NCBI RefSeq assembly: GCF_009765685.1
Contig: NZ_LMUY01000032.1
Coordinates: 91,273 to 149,040 of the forward strand
Reading direction: 5' to 3'
DNA: 57,768 nucleotides
From: Acidisphaera sp. L21
GTDB lineage: Bacteria; Pseudomonadota; Alphaproteobacteria; Acetobacterales; Acetobacteraceae
Below the pieces are notes generated by a model. That model was not told the DNA's origin, ran no database searches, and saw only the letters and a program-made list of their open reading frames with translations. Numbering within the stretch: position 1 is the stretch's first letter; each line of letters begins with the position of its first letter. Position numbers and translations under genes: made by a program. This document shows, piece by piece, positions 17,874 to 25,466 of the stretch.

Positions 17874-19040
17874 ATGACGATCAAACGCCAAGCATACATC
17901 GTGGGCGCCTTCGAGCACCCGACCCGCAAAGCGCCGGACAAGTCGGTAGCCCAGCTTCATGCCGAATCGGCTGCAGGTGCGCTGAAGGATGCCGGGCTGA
18001 CGAAGGACGATGTCGACGGCTATTTCTGCGCGGGCGATGCGCCAGGCTTGGGGCCGTTGGCGCTGGCCGATTACATGAATCTGAAGCTGCGCCACCTGGA
18101 CAGCACCGATCTGGGAGGCTGCTCCTACATCGCGCATGTGGCACATGCGGCGGAGGCGATCGCCGCCGGGCGGTGCACCGTGGCCCTGATTACCCTGGCG
18201 GGGCGGCCGCGGAGCGAGGGGCATTCGGGGACCAATGCCCGGCCGGTGGTGGGCAACGTGCCGGATGCGACGTGGGAGGCGCCGTTCGGCCCGGTGACGC
18301 CGAATATTTATGGTCTATGTGCCATGCGCCACATGCATGAGTTCGGCACCACCTCGGAACAACTGGCCTGGATCAAGGTCGCGGCCAGCCACCATGCGCA
18401 ATATAACGAGCACGCGATGCTGCGCGACGTGGTGACGGTGGAGGATGTGGTGAACTCGCCCATGATCTCGGACCCGCTGCATCGGCTGGATTGCTGCGTG
18501 GTGAGCGATGGCGGCGGGGCGCTGATCGTGACCAGCGAGGCGATCGCCAAGACGCTGAACCGGCCGCTGGTGCGGGTGTTGGGCGCGGGTGAATCCTATA
18601 AGGGCCAGGCTGCGGGTGCGGTGGACCTGACGTATTCCGGCGCCGTTTGGTCCGGACCGCCGGCGTGGGAGATGGCGGGCGTGAAGCCCGCCGACATCAA
18701 GTATGCGTCGATCTACGACAGCTTCACCATCACGGTGCTGATGCAGTTGGAGGATCTCGGCTTCTGCAAGAAGGGCGAGGGCGGCAAGTTCGTGTCCGAC
18801 GGCAACCTGATTTCCGGCGTGGGCAAGCTGCCGTTCAACACGGATGGCGGCGGGCTGTGCAACAACCACCCGGCCAATCGCGGCGGGATCACCAAGGTGA
18901 TCGAGGCGGTGCGGCAGTTGCGCGGTGAGGCGCATCCGAAGGTGCAGGTGCCCAATTGCGACATCGCCTTGGCCCATGGGACCGGCGGCTTCCTCGGTAG
19001 CCGGCATGGCTCCGCAACCCTGATCATGGAGCGCATCTGA
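17874..19040 (+). CDS. SCP-x-type thiolase / acetyl-CoA acetyltransferase family protein
   Basis: A 388-residue thiolase-fold protein. DLGGCSYIAHVAHAAEAI occupies the nucleophile region, with Cys in GGCS as the likely active residue, and the C-terminus has CNNHPANRGG and ALAHGTGGFLGSRHGSATLIM, as in the lipid-transfer/SCP2 thiolase group. Members of this group often work with a DUF35 protein as a thiolase or retro-aldolase in side-chain degradation of steroids and branched acyl-CoAs. Its TGA overlaps the ATG of a DUF35 gene (TGATG), so a complex of the two is probable. The substrate is not identifiable. Confidence 0.86.
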   Translation: MTIKRQAYIVGAFEHPTRKAPDKSVAQLHAESAAGALKDAGLTKDDVDGYFCAGDAPGLGPLALADYMNLKLRHLDSTDLGGCSYIAHVAHAAEAIAAGRCTVALITLAGRPRSEGHSGTNARPVVGNVPDATWEAPFGPVTPNIYGLCAMRHMHEFGTTSEQLAWIKVAASHHAQYNEHAMLRDVVTVEDVVNSPMISDPLHRLDCCVVSDGGGALIVTSEAIAKTLNRPLVRVLGAGESYKGQAAGAVDLTYSGAVWSGPPAWEMAGVKPADIKYASIYDSFTITVLMQLEDLGFCKKGEGGKFVSDGNLISGVGKLPFNTDGGGLCNNHPANRGGITKVIEAVRQLRGEAHPKVQVPNCDIALAHGTGGFLGSRHGSATLIMERI

Positions 19041-19423
19041 TGGCAGACCATGTGTTCGTGGCCCCGCCGGCCAGTCCGGAGAGCGCGGCGTTCTATGCCG
19101 CCGCCAAGGAAGGCAAGTTCCTGATCGGCAAATGCACCGGGACCGGCAAGTATTTCTGGTATCCGCGCGCCGTCTCGCCGTTCGATTTCGGGCCGACCAC
19201 GATGGAGCCGGCGTCGGGCAAAGGTGTGATTTACAGCTACAGCGTGATGCGCCGGGTCAGCCCGCCGTTCAGCATTGCGTATGTGACACTGGATGAGGGG
19301 CCGACGATGATGACCAGCATCGTGGATTGCGATTTCGACGCGCTGAAGGTCGGGCAGAAGGTGACGCTGGTGTGGAAGCCGAGTGCGGACGGCACCCCCG
19401 TTCCCTGCTTCACCCCGGCATAA
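19040..19423 (+). CDS. DUF35 OB-fold acyl-CoA-associated protein, zinc ribbon lost
   Basis: The 127-residue protein has the helix, rubredoxin-like and OB-fold order of DUF35 proteins: FLIGKCTGTGKYFWYPRAVSPFDFG, then GKGVIYSYSVM and GQKVTLVWKPS. In typical members four cysteines bind zinc around the WYPR motif; only the first (in KCTG) is present here, so the ribbon cannot bind zinc in the usual way. DUF35 proteins act as partners of thiolases or contribute to CoA-substrate tunnels, as in the ChsH2-Ltp2 aldolase. It overlaps the thiolase stop and is followed after 4 bp by the acyl-CoA dehydrogenase. Confidence 0.82.
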   Translation: MADHVFVAPPASPESAAFYAAAKEGKFLIGKCTGTGKYFWYPRAVSPFDFGPTTMEPASGKGVIYSYSVMRRVSPPFSIAYVTLDEGPTMMTSIVDCDFDALKVGQKVTLVWKPSADGTPVPCFTPA

Positions 19424-19427
19424 CGCC

Positions 19428-20570
19428 ATGGACCTCAACGACCTGTCGGACGACGAATTCCGCGGCACCATCCGGACGTTCGTCGAGGAGAATTACCCGG
19501 CGGCGATGCGGAACCCACCGCATCGGCTGCATTGGGCCGAGGCCAAGCCCTGGTACATGACGCTGTCGGCGCAGGGTTGGCTGGCGCCGTCATGGCCGCG
19601 CGAGTATGGCGGCATGGGCCTATCTGCCTCCAAGCAGCTTCTGTTCATGGAGGAGTTCGAGCGGCATGGCGTGGCGCGGAGCCCGGATCATGGGCTGGTG
19701 CTGCTGGGGCCGCTGCTGATCCGGTATGGGACGGAGGCGCAGAAGCAGCGCTTCCTGCCGCGGATCCTGGCCGGCGAGGATATCTGGTGCCAGGGCTATA
19801 GCGAGCCCGGCAGCGGATCGGACCTGGCCAGCCTGCGGACCGAGGCGGTGCGGGACGGCGACGAATACGTCGTGAACGGCCAGAAGATCTGGACCACGCT
19901 GGCGACCGACGCGAACTGGATCTTCATGCTGGTGCGCACAGACAAGACGGGGAAAAAGCAGGAAGGTATCTCCTTTCTGCTGGTGGCGCTGGATACGCCT
20001 GGGGTGACGGTGCGGCCGATCATCAACCTGCAGCTCCATGACGAGTTCTGCGAGGTGTTCTTCGATAACGTGCGCGTGCCGGCGGAGAATTTGGTCGGCG
20101 AGGTGAACCGCGGCTGGACCATGGCGAAGGCGCTGCTGGGGTTCGAGCGCATCTTCCTCGGCTCCGCCCGGCAATCCGCCTACGCGCTCAGCCGGTTGCG
20201 GCAATTGGCCGAGAAGATGGGCGTGTTCGACGACCCGGCCTTCGCCGGGCGTTATACCGAGCTACGGCTGGATTTGGCGGATCATAAGGCGCTGTTCGAG
20301 GTGTTTGCCGAAAAGCTGCGCGCTGGCGAGACGCTGGGGCCGGATGTGTCGCTGCTGAAGATCCATCAGTCGGAACTGTTCCAGCGCATTACGGATCTGA
20401 TGCTGGAGATTTCTGGCGAGTATGCCGGGCTGCTGGACCCGATTGGCGGCAATCGCGAACTGCACCCGACGGGGATGTTCATCGAGGCGCGGCCGACGAC
20501 GATCTATGGCGGGTCGTCGGAAATTCAGCGCGGGATTGTTGCAAAGAATGTGTTGGGGTTGCCGGGCTGA
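19428..20570 (+). CDS. Acyl-CoA dehydrogenase family protein
   Basis: A 380-residue flavoenzyme of the ACAD superfamily, starting MDLNDLSDDEFRGTIRTFVEE. CQGYSEPGSGSDLASLRTEAV and GQKIWTTLA form the flavin/substrate region of the middle beta domain, and PTTIYGGSSEIQRGIVAKNVLG the C-terminal FAD-binding helix. It should introduce an alpha-beta double bond into an acyl-CoA thioester. With the thiolase and DUF35 genes upstream it forms one short acyl-CoA degradation operon; a MaoC hydratase that could follow in the pathway is convergent 90 bp away. The usual catalytic glutamate could not be fixed by eye. Confidence 0.9.
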   Translation: MDLNDLSDDEFRGTIRTFVEENYPAAMRNPPHRLHWAEAKPWYMTLSAQGWLAPSWPREYGGMGLSASKQLLFMEEFERHGVARSPDHGLVLLGPLLIRYGTEAQKQRFLPRILAGEDIWCQGYSEPGSGSDLASLRTEAVRDGDEYVVNGQKIWTTLATDANWIFMLVRTDKTGKKQEGISFLLVALDTPGVTVRPIINLQLHDEFCEVFFDNVRVPAENLVGEVNRGWTMAKALLGFERIFLGSARQSAYALSRLRQLAEKMGVFDDPAFAGRYTELRLDLADHKALFEVFAEKLRAGETLGPDVSLLKIHQSELFQRITDLMLEISGEYAGLLDPIGGNRELHPTGMFIEARPTTIYGGSSEIQRGIVAKNVLGLPG

Positions 20571-20578
20571 AAAGGATT

Positions 20579-20626
20579 GCAGGGCTTTGCCCTGCACCCA
20601 GAAGGGGACAGTCGTCCCCTTCACCC
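20579..20626 (+). repeat. Intergenic two-hairpin element, after acyl-CoA dehydrogenase
   Basis: First stem GCAGGGC-TTT-GCCCTGC (20579-20595), linker ACCCAGA, second stem AGGGGAC-AGTC-GTCCCCT, then TCACCCC. It starts 8 bp after the stop codon and reads in the gene's direction. Confidence 0.75.
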
Positions 20627-20631
20627 CTTGA

Positions 20632-20658
20632 TTGGGGGGCTCGGGGCGACGCCCTGGG
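20632..20658 (-). repeat. Half copy of the intergenic hairpin element, after the MaoC gene
   Basis: On the minus strand the sequence CAGGGC-GTC-GCCCCG is followed by AGCCCCCC. It resembles the first stem and linker of the full element, begins one base after the MaoC stop codon and faces the full copy at 20579, so the two genes converge on a pair of elements. Confidence 0.5.
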
Positions 20659-20659
20659 A

Positions 20660-21115
20660 TCAGGCGTAGACGAGGGTGATGGTTTCGGCGACCAAAGCGG
20701 GACGATCCTTACCCTCGATCTCCACCGTAGATTCCATGATCAGGCGGCGGCCACCTTCGACGGTCTCGGATGCTTTGAGTTTGCCGTGCAGGCGCACGCG
20801 GGAACCTGCGGGGACCTGGCCGGTGAAGCGCACTTTGTTGGAGCCGTAGTTTAGGCCGCGACTGCGCTTGGTGATGGCGTAGACGGTGGTCATCAGTTTG
20901 GGCAGCAGCGACAGCGTCAGATAGCCGTGGGCGATGGTGGAGCCGCCGGGCATCTCCGACCTCGCGCGCGCGACATCGACGTGGATCCATTGGTGGTCAC
21001 CGGTCGCGTCGGCGAAGGTGTCGATCATCGCCTGCGTCACGGTCACCCACTCGCTGGTGCCTAGCGTTTCGCCCACATGCGCGTCCATGTCGGCGGGTGT
21101 TTCGACTTGCAGCAT
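20660..21115 (-). CDS. MaoC-family hot-dog dehydratase
   Basis: The 151-residue single hot-dog protein has the R-specific hydratase motif DTFADATGDHQWIHVD (catalytic Asp and His) followed by ARSEMPGGSTIAHGYLTLSLLPKL and NYGSNKVRF. It most likely hydrates 2-enoyl-CoA esters to (R)-3-hydroxyacyl-CoA. The ATG overlaps the xerD stop codon by one base, so it is co-translated with xerD although the functions are unrelated; functionally it fits the convergent acyl-CoA operon. Confidence 0.9.
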   Translation of the reverse strand: MLQVETPADMDAHVGETLGTSEWVTVTQAMIDTFADATGDHQWIHVDVARARSEMPGGSTIAHGYLTLSLLPKLMTTVYAITKRSRGLNYGSNKVRFTGQVPAGSRVRLHGKLKASETVEGGRRLIMESTVEIEGKDRPALVAETITLVYA

Positions 21116-22038
21116 TATGCTGTCTCCTCCGGTTCTAGCGGGGGAGCCTTATCCAATTCGGCGGGTTTGGCCAGCGGGTGATGGTCTTCGACCATGCGCT
21201 GCAGGCGTTCCGGCAGGACATGGGTGTAGATCTGGGTGGTGGCGATGTCGGCATGGCCCAGCAGGGATTGCAGGCTGCGCAGGTCGGCGCCGCGGGCGAG
21301 CATGTGAGAGGCGAAGGAGTGGCGGAGTACGTGTGGGGAGACGCGCGCCTGGTCGATGCCGGCGGTGATTGCGACCGGCTTCAGCAACAGGGCGAAACCC
21401 TGCCGGGTCATGGCGTGGATCGGGTTGCGGCCGGGGAACAGCCAAGGGCTTTCCGGCCCGGCGCGCAGCAGGGCGGCGGCGGCTTCGCGGGCGGCGCCAC
21501 CCAGCGGCACCAGGCGTTCGCGCCCGCCCTTGCCGCGGACGGCCAGGAGGGCAGCACCGCTGGTGAGTGCGGTGCGGGGCAGCGACAGCAGTTCGGACAC
21601 GCGGAGGCCGGTGACGTACAGCATCTCCAGCGCGGCGACGGCCCGTAGGCCGCTGCGGCCGGGGAATGACGCGGCGGAGGCGAGCAGCGCGTCCACTTCC
21701 TCGACGCTTAAATATTTTGGCAGCAGGCGCGGCAAACGGGGCGAATCGAGTGTTTGGGTCGGGTCGTCCTTGCGAATCGATTCGCGTAGGAGGAACCGGT
21801 AGAACTGCCGCAGGCACGATAAACGCCGGGCGGCGGTGCGTGCAGACAGGCCGCCCGTGTGCAACCCTGCCATGTAACTACGGAGCGTCTCAAGCGAGGC
21901 CGCGACCGGCGCCTCACCCCGTGCGGTGGCATGGGCGGCAAAATCGGCCAGGTCCGAGGCGTAGGCGGACCTGGTATTCGGCGCTGCGCCGCGCTCCGCA
22001 ACCAGCATTTCCAGGAATGCTTCGGCGTGGCGATCCAT
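21115..22038 (-). CDS. xerD: Tyrosine recombinase XerD
   Basis: The protein is 307 residues with an N-terminal SAM-like core-binding domain (about 1-95) and a catalytic domain. The catalytic residues are visible: Arg in TGLRVSELL, Lys in VRGKGGRERLVPL, His and Arg in HVLRHSFASHML, His in LLGHADIATTQIY and the nucleophile Tyr in IYTHV. With XerC it resolves chromosome dimers at dif. The start ATG (MDRHAEAFLEML) overlaps the stop of a 47-residue membrane protein gene by one base, which argues against longer starts. Confidence 0.94.
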   Translation of the reverse strand: MDRHAEAFLEMLVAERGAAPNTRSAYASDLADFAAHATARGEAPVAASLETLRSYMAGLHTGGLSARTAARRLSCLRQFYRFLLRESIRKDDPTQTLDSPRLPRLLPKYLSVEEVDALLASAASFPGRSGLRAVAALEMLYVTGLRVSELLSLPRTALTSGAALLAVRGKGGRERLVPLGGAAREAAAALLRAGPESPWLFPGRNPIHAMTRQGFALLLKPVAITAGIDQARVSPHVLRHSFASHMLARGADLRSLQSLLGHADIATTQIYTHVLPERLQRMVEDHHPLAKPAELDKAPPLEPEETA

Positions 22039-22181
22039 CAATGGGCTTGGAAACGGTCGTTCGGAAGCGTGTGTGCCACGGGCTGCGGGGCTGCGTGCGG
22101 TGGGAAGACGCCAAGCATGAGTATCCCTACCCCGGCGAGGACGATGATGGCCAAAACAATGATCAGCAGTATTTGGCGCAT
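22038..22181 (-). CDS. 47-residue single-pass membrane protein upstream of xerD
   Basis: The frame runs ATG (22181) to TGA (22038). It starts MRQILLIIVLAIIVLAGVGI, one hydrophobic helix with Nin/Cout charge bias, and then has a short periplasmic tail with LGVFPPHAAPQPV and ending LPNDRFQAH. Its TGA overlaps the xerD ATG. The helix plus the VFPP and LPNDRF tail resemble a small protein I have seen placed before xerD-like or tRNA-modification genes in Acetobacteraceae; the function is unknown. It is 48 bp from the divergent aroKB start. Confidence 0.72.
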   Translation of the reverse strand: MRQILLIIVLAIIVLAGVGILMLGVFPPHAAPQPVAHTLPNDRFQAH

Positions 22182-22229
22182 CCGCCATCCTTGGCCGTGA
22201 ACAACCGGCCTGTGCTAGCGTCGGGCGTC

Positions 22230-23909
22230 ATGACAAGCAACACCGCGCTCGCCGGGCGCCCGGTCGCCAAGCCGGCGGCGCCGCTTCCCCGCAGCGTCGT
22301 ACTCGTGGGGTTGATGGGCGCCGGCAAGACCGCCATCGGGCGTCGTTTGGCCGCGCGACTGGGGCTGCCGTTCCGCGACTCCGATTCGGAGATAGAGGCG
22401 GCGGCCGGGCGCACGGTGCCGGAATTGTTCAGCCAGTTCGGGGAGGCCTATTTCCGCGCCGGAGAGCGGCGGGTGATCCGCCGATTGCTGGAGGGGCCGC
22501 CCATCGTGCTGGCGACCGGTGGCGGTGCGTTCATGGATCCGGCGACGCGGGCGACGGTGCGGCAGCGCGGCACGTCCGTCTGGCTGCGTGCGCCGTTGCC
22601 GGTGCTGCTGCGCCGGGTGGCGCTGCGGCGAAACCGGCCGCTGCTGGCCAATGGCGACCCGGCGGCGATACTCAGCCGGCTGATGGCGGTGCGCCATCCC
22701 ATCTATGCGGAGGCCGATATCGTGGTGGACTGCGCCGACGACCTGCCCGACCAGACCACGCGCCGGGTGGCGAGCGCGATTGCGGCGTTCAAGCCACCGC
22801 GCCGCCTGCCGGTGCGCACCGGCAGCGCTGCCTATGACGTGGTGGTGGGGGATGGGCTGCTGCATCGCGCCGGGGCGCTGCTGGCGCCGGTGCTGCCGCA
22901 GAAGCGCGTGGTGGTGGTGACCGATACCAATGTGGCGCCGCTGCATGGACAGACGCTGATGGACAGCCTGGCGGCCACCGGGTTTGCCGCGACGATGTTG
23001 CAGGTGCCGCCGGGCGAGGGCTCCAAATCGCTGGCCAGGTTCGGGGATCTGGTGGATCGCCTGCTGGACTCCGGGGCCGAGCGGCAAACGGCGGTGCTGG
23101 CGCTGGGCGGGGGCGTGGTGGGCGATTTGGCCGGGTTTGCGGCGGCGGTGGCGCTGCGGGGACTGCCGTTCGTGCAATTACCGACCACGCTGCTGGCGCA
23201 GGTCGATTCGGGCGTCGGTGGCAAGACCGGGATCAACACTGCCCGCGGCAAGAACCTGCTGGGGGCGTTCCATCAGCCCCGCATGGTGATCGCCGATACC
23301 GGGACGCTGGCCACGCTGCCCCCGCGGGAGAAGCGCGCCGGGTATGCCGAGGTGGTGAAGGCCGGGTTGATCGGCGATGCCGAGTTCTACGATTGGTGCG
23401 AGCAGCACGGCGCTGCCGTGGTGGGCGACGACACGGATGCCCAGGCGGAGGCGATTTTGCGTGCGTGCGCGTTCAAGGCCCAGGTCGTGGGCGATGACGA
23501 GCGGGAGGAGCGGCCGAACGATGGCCGCGCCCTGTTGAACCTGGGGCACACGTTCGGCCACGCGATCGAGGCGGAATGCGGCTATGGCGCGGTGCTGCAT
23601 GGGGAGGCGGTGGCCGTCGGGCTTGGCCTGGCCTTCCGCCTGTCCGCGGCGCTGGGGCATTGCGACCCGGCGGTTGCCGACCGGGTGGAGGCGCATGTCG
23701 CCGCCGTCGGTTTGCCCGCCGAATTGTCGATGCTGAACCGTCGCTTCTCCGCCGCCAAGTTGATGGGGCTGATGCGCCGGGACAAGAAGATGCGCGACGG
23801 CCAACTGCATTTCGTATTGGCGCGGGGCATTGGGGAGGCGTTCACGGCCTCGGACGTGCCGCCCGAGGCCGTGGAGGCGGTGCTGCGCAACGCCGGGTGC
23901 GAGGCGTAG
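22230..23909 (+). CDS. aroKB: Bifunctional shikimate kinase / 3-dehydroquinate synthase
   Basis: The 559-residue fusion carries two aromatic-pathway enzymes. Residues about 20-185 are AroK: P-loop GLMGAGKTAIGRRLA, DSDSEIE, and the GGGAFMDP and RNRPLL substrate loops. Residues about 200-559 are AroB: GGGVVGDLAGFAAAVALRG, PTTLLAQVDSGVGGKTGIN, the metal-binding GHTFGHAIE and LHGEAVAVG. AroB forms 3-dehydroquinate from DAHP; AroK phosphorylates shikimate three steps later, so they are not consecutive steps. The same fusion is known from Acetobacteraceae. ATG at 22230 is chosen because the frame upstream is antisense to xerD. Confidence 0.95.
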   Translation: MTSNTALAGRPVAKPAAPLPRSVVLVGLMGAGKTAIGRRLAARLGLPFRDSDSEIEAAAGRTVPELFSQFGEAYFRAGERRVIRRLLEGPPIVLATGGGAFMDPATRATVRQRGTSVWLRAPLPVLLRRVALRRNRPLLANGDPAAILSRLMAVRHPIYAEADIVVDCADDLPDQTTRRVASAIAAFKPPRRLPVRTGSAAYDVVVGDGLLHRAGALLAPVLPQKRVVVVTDTNVAPLHGQTLMDSLAATGFAATMLQVPPGEGSKSLARFGDLVDRLLDSGAERQTAVLALGGGVVGDLAGFAAAVALRGLPFVQLPTTLLAQVDSGVGGKTGINTARGKNLLGAFHQPRMVIADTGTLATLPPREKRAGYAEVVKAGLIGDAEFYDWCEQHGAAVVGDDTDAQAEAILRACAFKAQVVGDDEREERPNDGRALLNLGHTFGHAIEAECGYGAVLHGEAVAVGLGLAFRLSAALGHCDPAVADRVEAHVAAVGLPAELSMLNRRFSAAKLMGLMRRDKKMRDGQLHFVLARGIGEAFTASDVPPEAVEAVLRNAGCEA

Positions 23910-23912
23910 GCG

Positions 23913-24413
23913 CTAGATCGCCGGGGTTTGCGGGATTTGCGGGGTTTGCAGGCCTTCGGTATGCGGGCGGTTTACGAGGGCGTCGCGGATTTCCTGGAGC
24001 AGTAGCTCGGACTTGGTCGGCAGCGGATCGGCTGGCTTGGCGAAGGCGTCCTTGTGCTGCAGGCGGCTGAGCGCCTTCACCACCCAGAAGATGGCGAACC
24101 CGACGATGAGGAACTGGATGCAGGCGTTGAGGAACACGCCGATGTTCAGCGTGGCCGCGCCGGCTTTCTGCGCCGCGTCCAGGGTGGGCTGCGACGGCCC
24201 CTTCAGGGTGACGAAGATGTTGGTGAAGTCGATGCCGCCGACCAGCAGGCCGATGATCGGGGTGAAGATGTCCTTCACCAAGCTGTTGACGATGGTGGTG
24301 AAGGCAGCGCCGATGATGATGCCGACGGCCAGGTCGACGACGTTGCCCCGGAGGATGAATGTCTTGAACTCGGTGATCCAGCCCGGCGTGCTGATGTGGA
24401 TCGGTGGCTGCAT
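23913..24413 (-). CDS. mscL: Large-conductance mechanosensitive channel
   Basis: The 166-residue protein begins with a cytoplasmic amphipathic helix, then helix 1 FILRGNVVDLAVGIIIGAAFTTIVNSLVKDIFTPIIG, the MscL signature, a periplasmic loop and helix 2 FLIVGFAIFWVVKALSRL. The C-terminal helix is followed by a proline/glutamine-rich tail (TPQIPQTPAI), longer than in E. coli (136 residues). The channel opens under membrane tension to release solutes on osmotic downshock. It converges on aroKB with three bases between the stops. Confidence 0.96.
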   Translation of the reverse strand: MQPPIHISTPGWITEFKTFILRGNVVDLAVGIIIGAAFTTIVNSLVKDIFTPIIGLLVGGIDFTNIFVTLKGPSQPTLDAAQKAGAATLNIGVFLNACIQFLIVGFAIFWVVKALSRLQHKDAFAKPADPLPTKSELLLQEIRDALVNRPHTEGLQTPQIPQTPAI

Positions 24414-24498
24414 GGCGGCGTATCCCGTGAATTGACGATGCTATACCGGCATTATCAGGCGTGCTCTGGCAAGCCGGGCTGTTGATGCCGAATCGTGC

Positions 24499-24512
24499 AC
24501 AGACCGGTCTGT
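24499..24512. promoter_or_regulatory. Perfect 14-bp palindrome between mscL and cynS
   Basis: ACAGACCGGTCTGT is a perfect inverted repeat 110 bp before the cynS start and 86 bp before mscL on the other strand. Its size fits a dimeric repressor or LysR-type half-site pair, but no regulator gene is adjacent, so binding is inference. Confidence 0.35.
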
Positions 24513-24622
24513 CTGACCATGATCGAAGCAGTTCGGGTTCGGTTCGAGCATGACGCATAACCTCATCGCCTGGCACGTCGCTTGCTGAAACAATCGGCAA
24601 AATCGTGTTGAGGAGAGCCGCC

Positions 24623-25072
24623 ATGAACGACGCCAAGACCGCGCTCGGCCAGAAGATCATCGCCGCGAAGAAGGCCAAGGGCTGGACCTGGCCGCAAGTC
24701 GCCGAAAAACTCGGCTACGCGCCGGTTTGGACCTGTGCGGCGTGCCTGGGCCAGATGTCGATGCTGCCGGAAACCGCCGACAAGGCTGGGGTGATGTTCG
24801 ACCTGACCCCGGCCGAGGTGGAGTTGCTGACCCAGGCGCCGTATCGCGGATCACTGCCGACCGCGGTGCCGACCGATCCGCTGATCTATCGTTTCTACGA
24901 GTTGATCAGCGTCTACGGCACGACCTGGAAGGAGATGATCCACGAGGAATTCGGCGACGGGATCATGTCCGCCATCGATTTCGACATGACGATGGAGCGC
25001 CAGCCCGACCAGAAGGGCGACCGGGTGAAGATGACGCTGAGCGGGAAGTTCCTACCCTACAAGCGCTACTAA
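24623..25072 (+). CDS. cynS: Cyanate hydratase (cyanase)
   Basis: The 149-residue protein has the POU-like N-terminal helix bundle (WTWPQVAEKLGYAPVWTCAACLGQMSM) and the catalytic C-terminal half with LIYRFYELISVYG, holding the catalytic Arg and Glu, and GIMSAIDFDM with the catalytic Ser. It converts cyanate plus bicarbonate into carbamate and carbon dioxide, releasing ammonia. AGGAGAG is well placed before the ATG. No cyanate transporter or carbonic anhydrase gene is adjacent, so it acts as a stand-alone detoxifier; it may add to nitrogen release with the allophanate hydrolase system. Confidence 0.96.
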   Translation: MNDAKTALGQKIIAAKKAKGWTWPQVAEKLGYAPVWTCAACLGQMSMLPETADKAGVMFDLTPAEVELLTQAPYRGSLPTAVPTDPLIYRFYELISVYGTTWKEMIHEEFGDGIMSAIDFDMTMERQPDQKGDRVKMTLSGKFLPYKRY

Positions 25073-25076
25073 CGCC

Positions 25077-25370
25077 CTAGGATTGGTGGGCTGCGTGCAT
25101 GCGCCGGAGGATGGTGATGGCGTAGTCCACGCGGCGCTCGAGCTTGGGCGACACCAGCCACTGCGCGGCAGCCGGGCTGGCGCGTAGGGCTGTCCAATCT
25201 GCCGCCGGGAGATCGAGGAGCGTACGCTCCTCCGCTTGGCTGAGCGCCAGGGCGTCGCTGACCGCCAGGAAGGCAGTGATCTTCGACGCGAGCACTGCGC
25301 CGCGGCTACCGCCCATGGCGGGGAGCCCGACGACGTGTAATGCATCGTGCCTGACGGGACCGCTCAACAT
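25077..25370 (-). CDS. Xre/MbcA/ParS-type antitoxin-like protein, orphan
   Basis: The 97-residue protein has a helical pattern LALSQAEERTLLDLPAADWTALR followed by SPKLERRVDYAITILRRMH. This matches the HTH plus toxin-binding layout of Xre/MbcA/ParS antitoxins (LxxEEQxRLLGxxxxTWxRWR...RLxxLLxIxxAL). No RES-domain toxin gene is next to it, so it would be solitary, or it may be a general regulator. It is convergent to cynS, with four bases between the stop codons. The assignment rests on pattern similarity only. Confidence 0.5.
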   Translation of the reverse strand: MLSGPVRHDALHVVGLPAMGGSRGAVLASKITAFLAVSDALALSQAEERTLLDLPAADWTALRASPAAAQWLVSPKLERRVDYAITILRRMHAAHQS

Positions 25371-25466
25371 TTGACCTCTTCTTACTCACGTTCAATTAAT
25401 TGTTTACGGAGCTTTACATAACGCCGTAATCCGTACGAATACGGGATTGGACCCCCCGGAGGGACC

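Noticed and set aside
25424-25444. FixJ-type operator CCGTA-N11-TACGG before the sensor kinase gene
   Set aside because: The arms are only 5 bp and the interior is asymmetric, so it is mentioned in the kinase entry but not called as a site.
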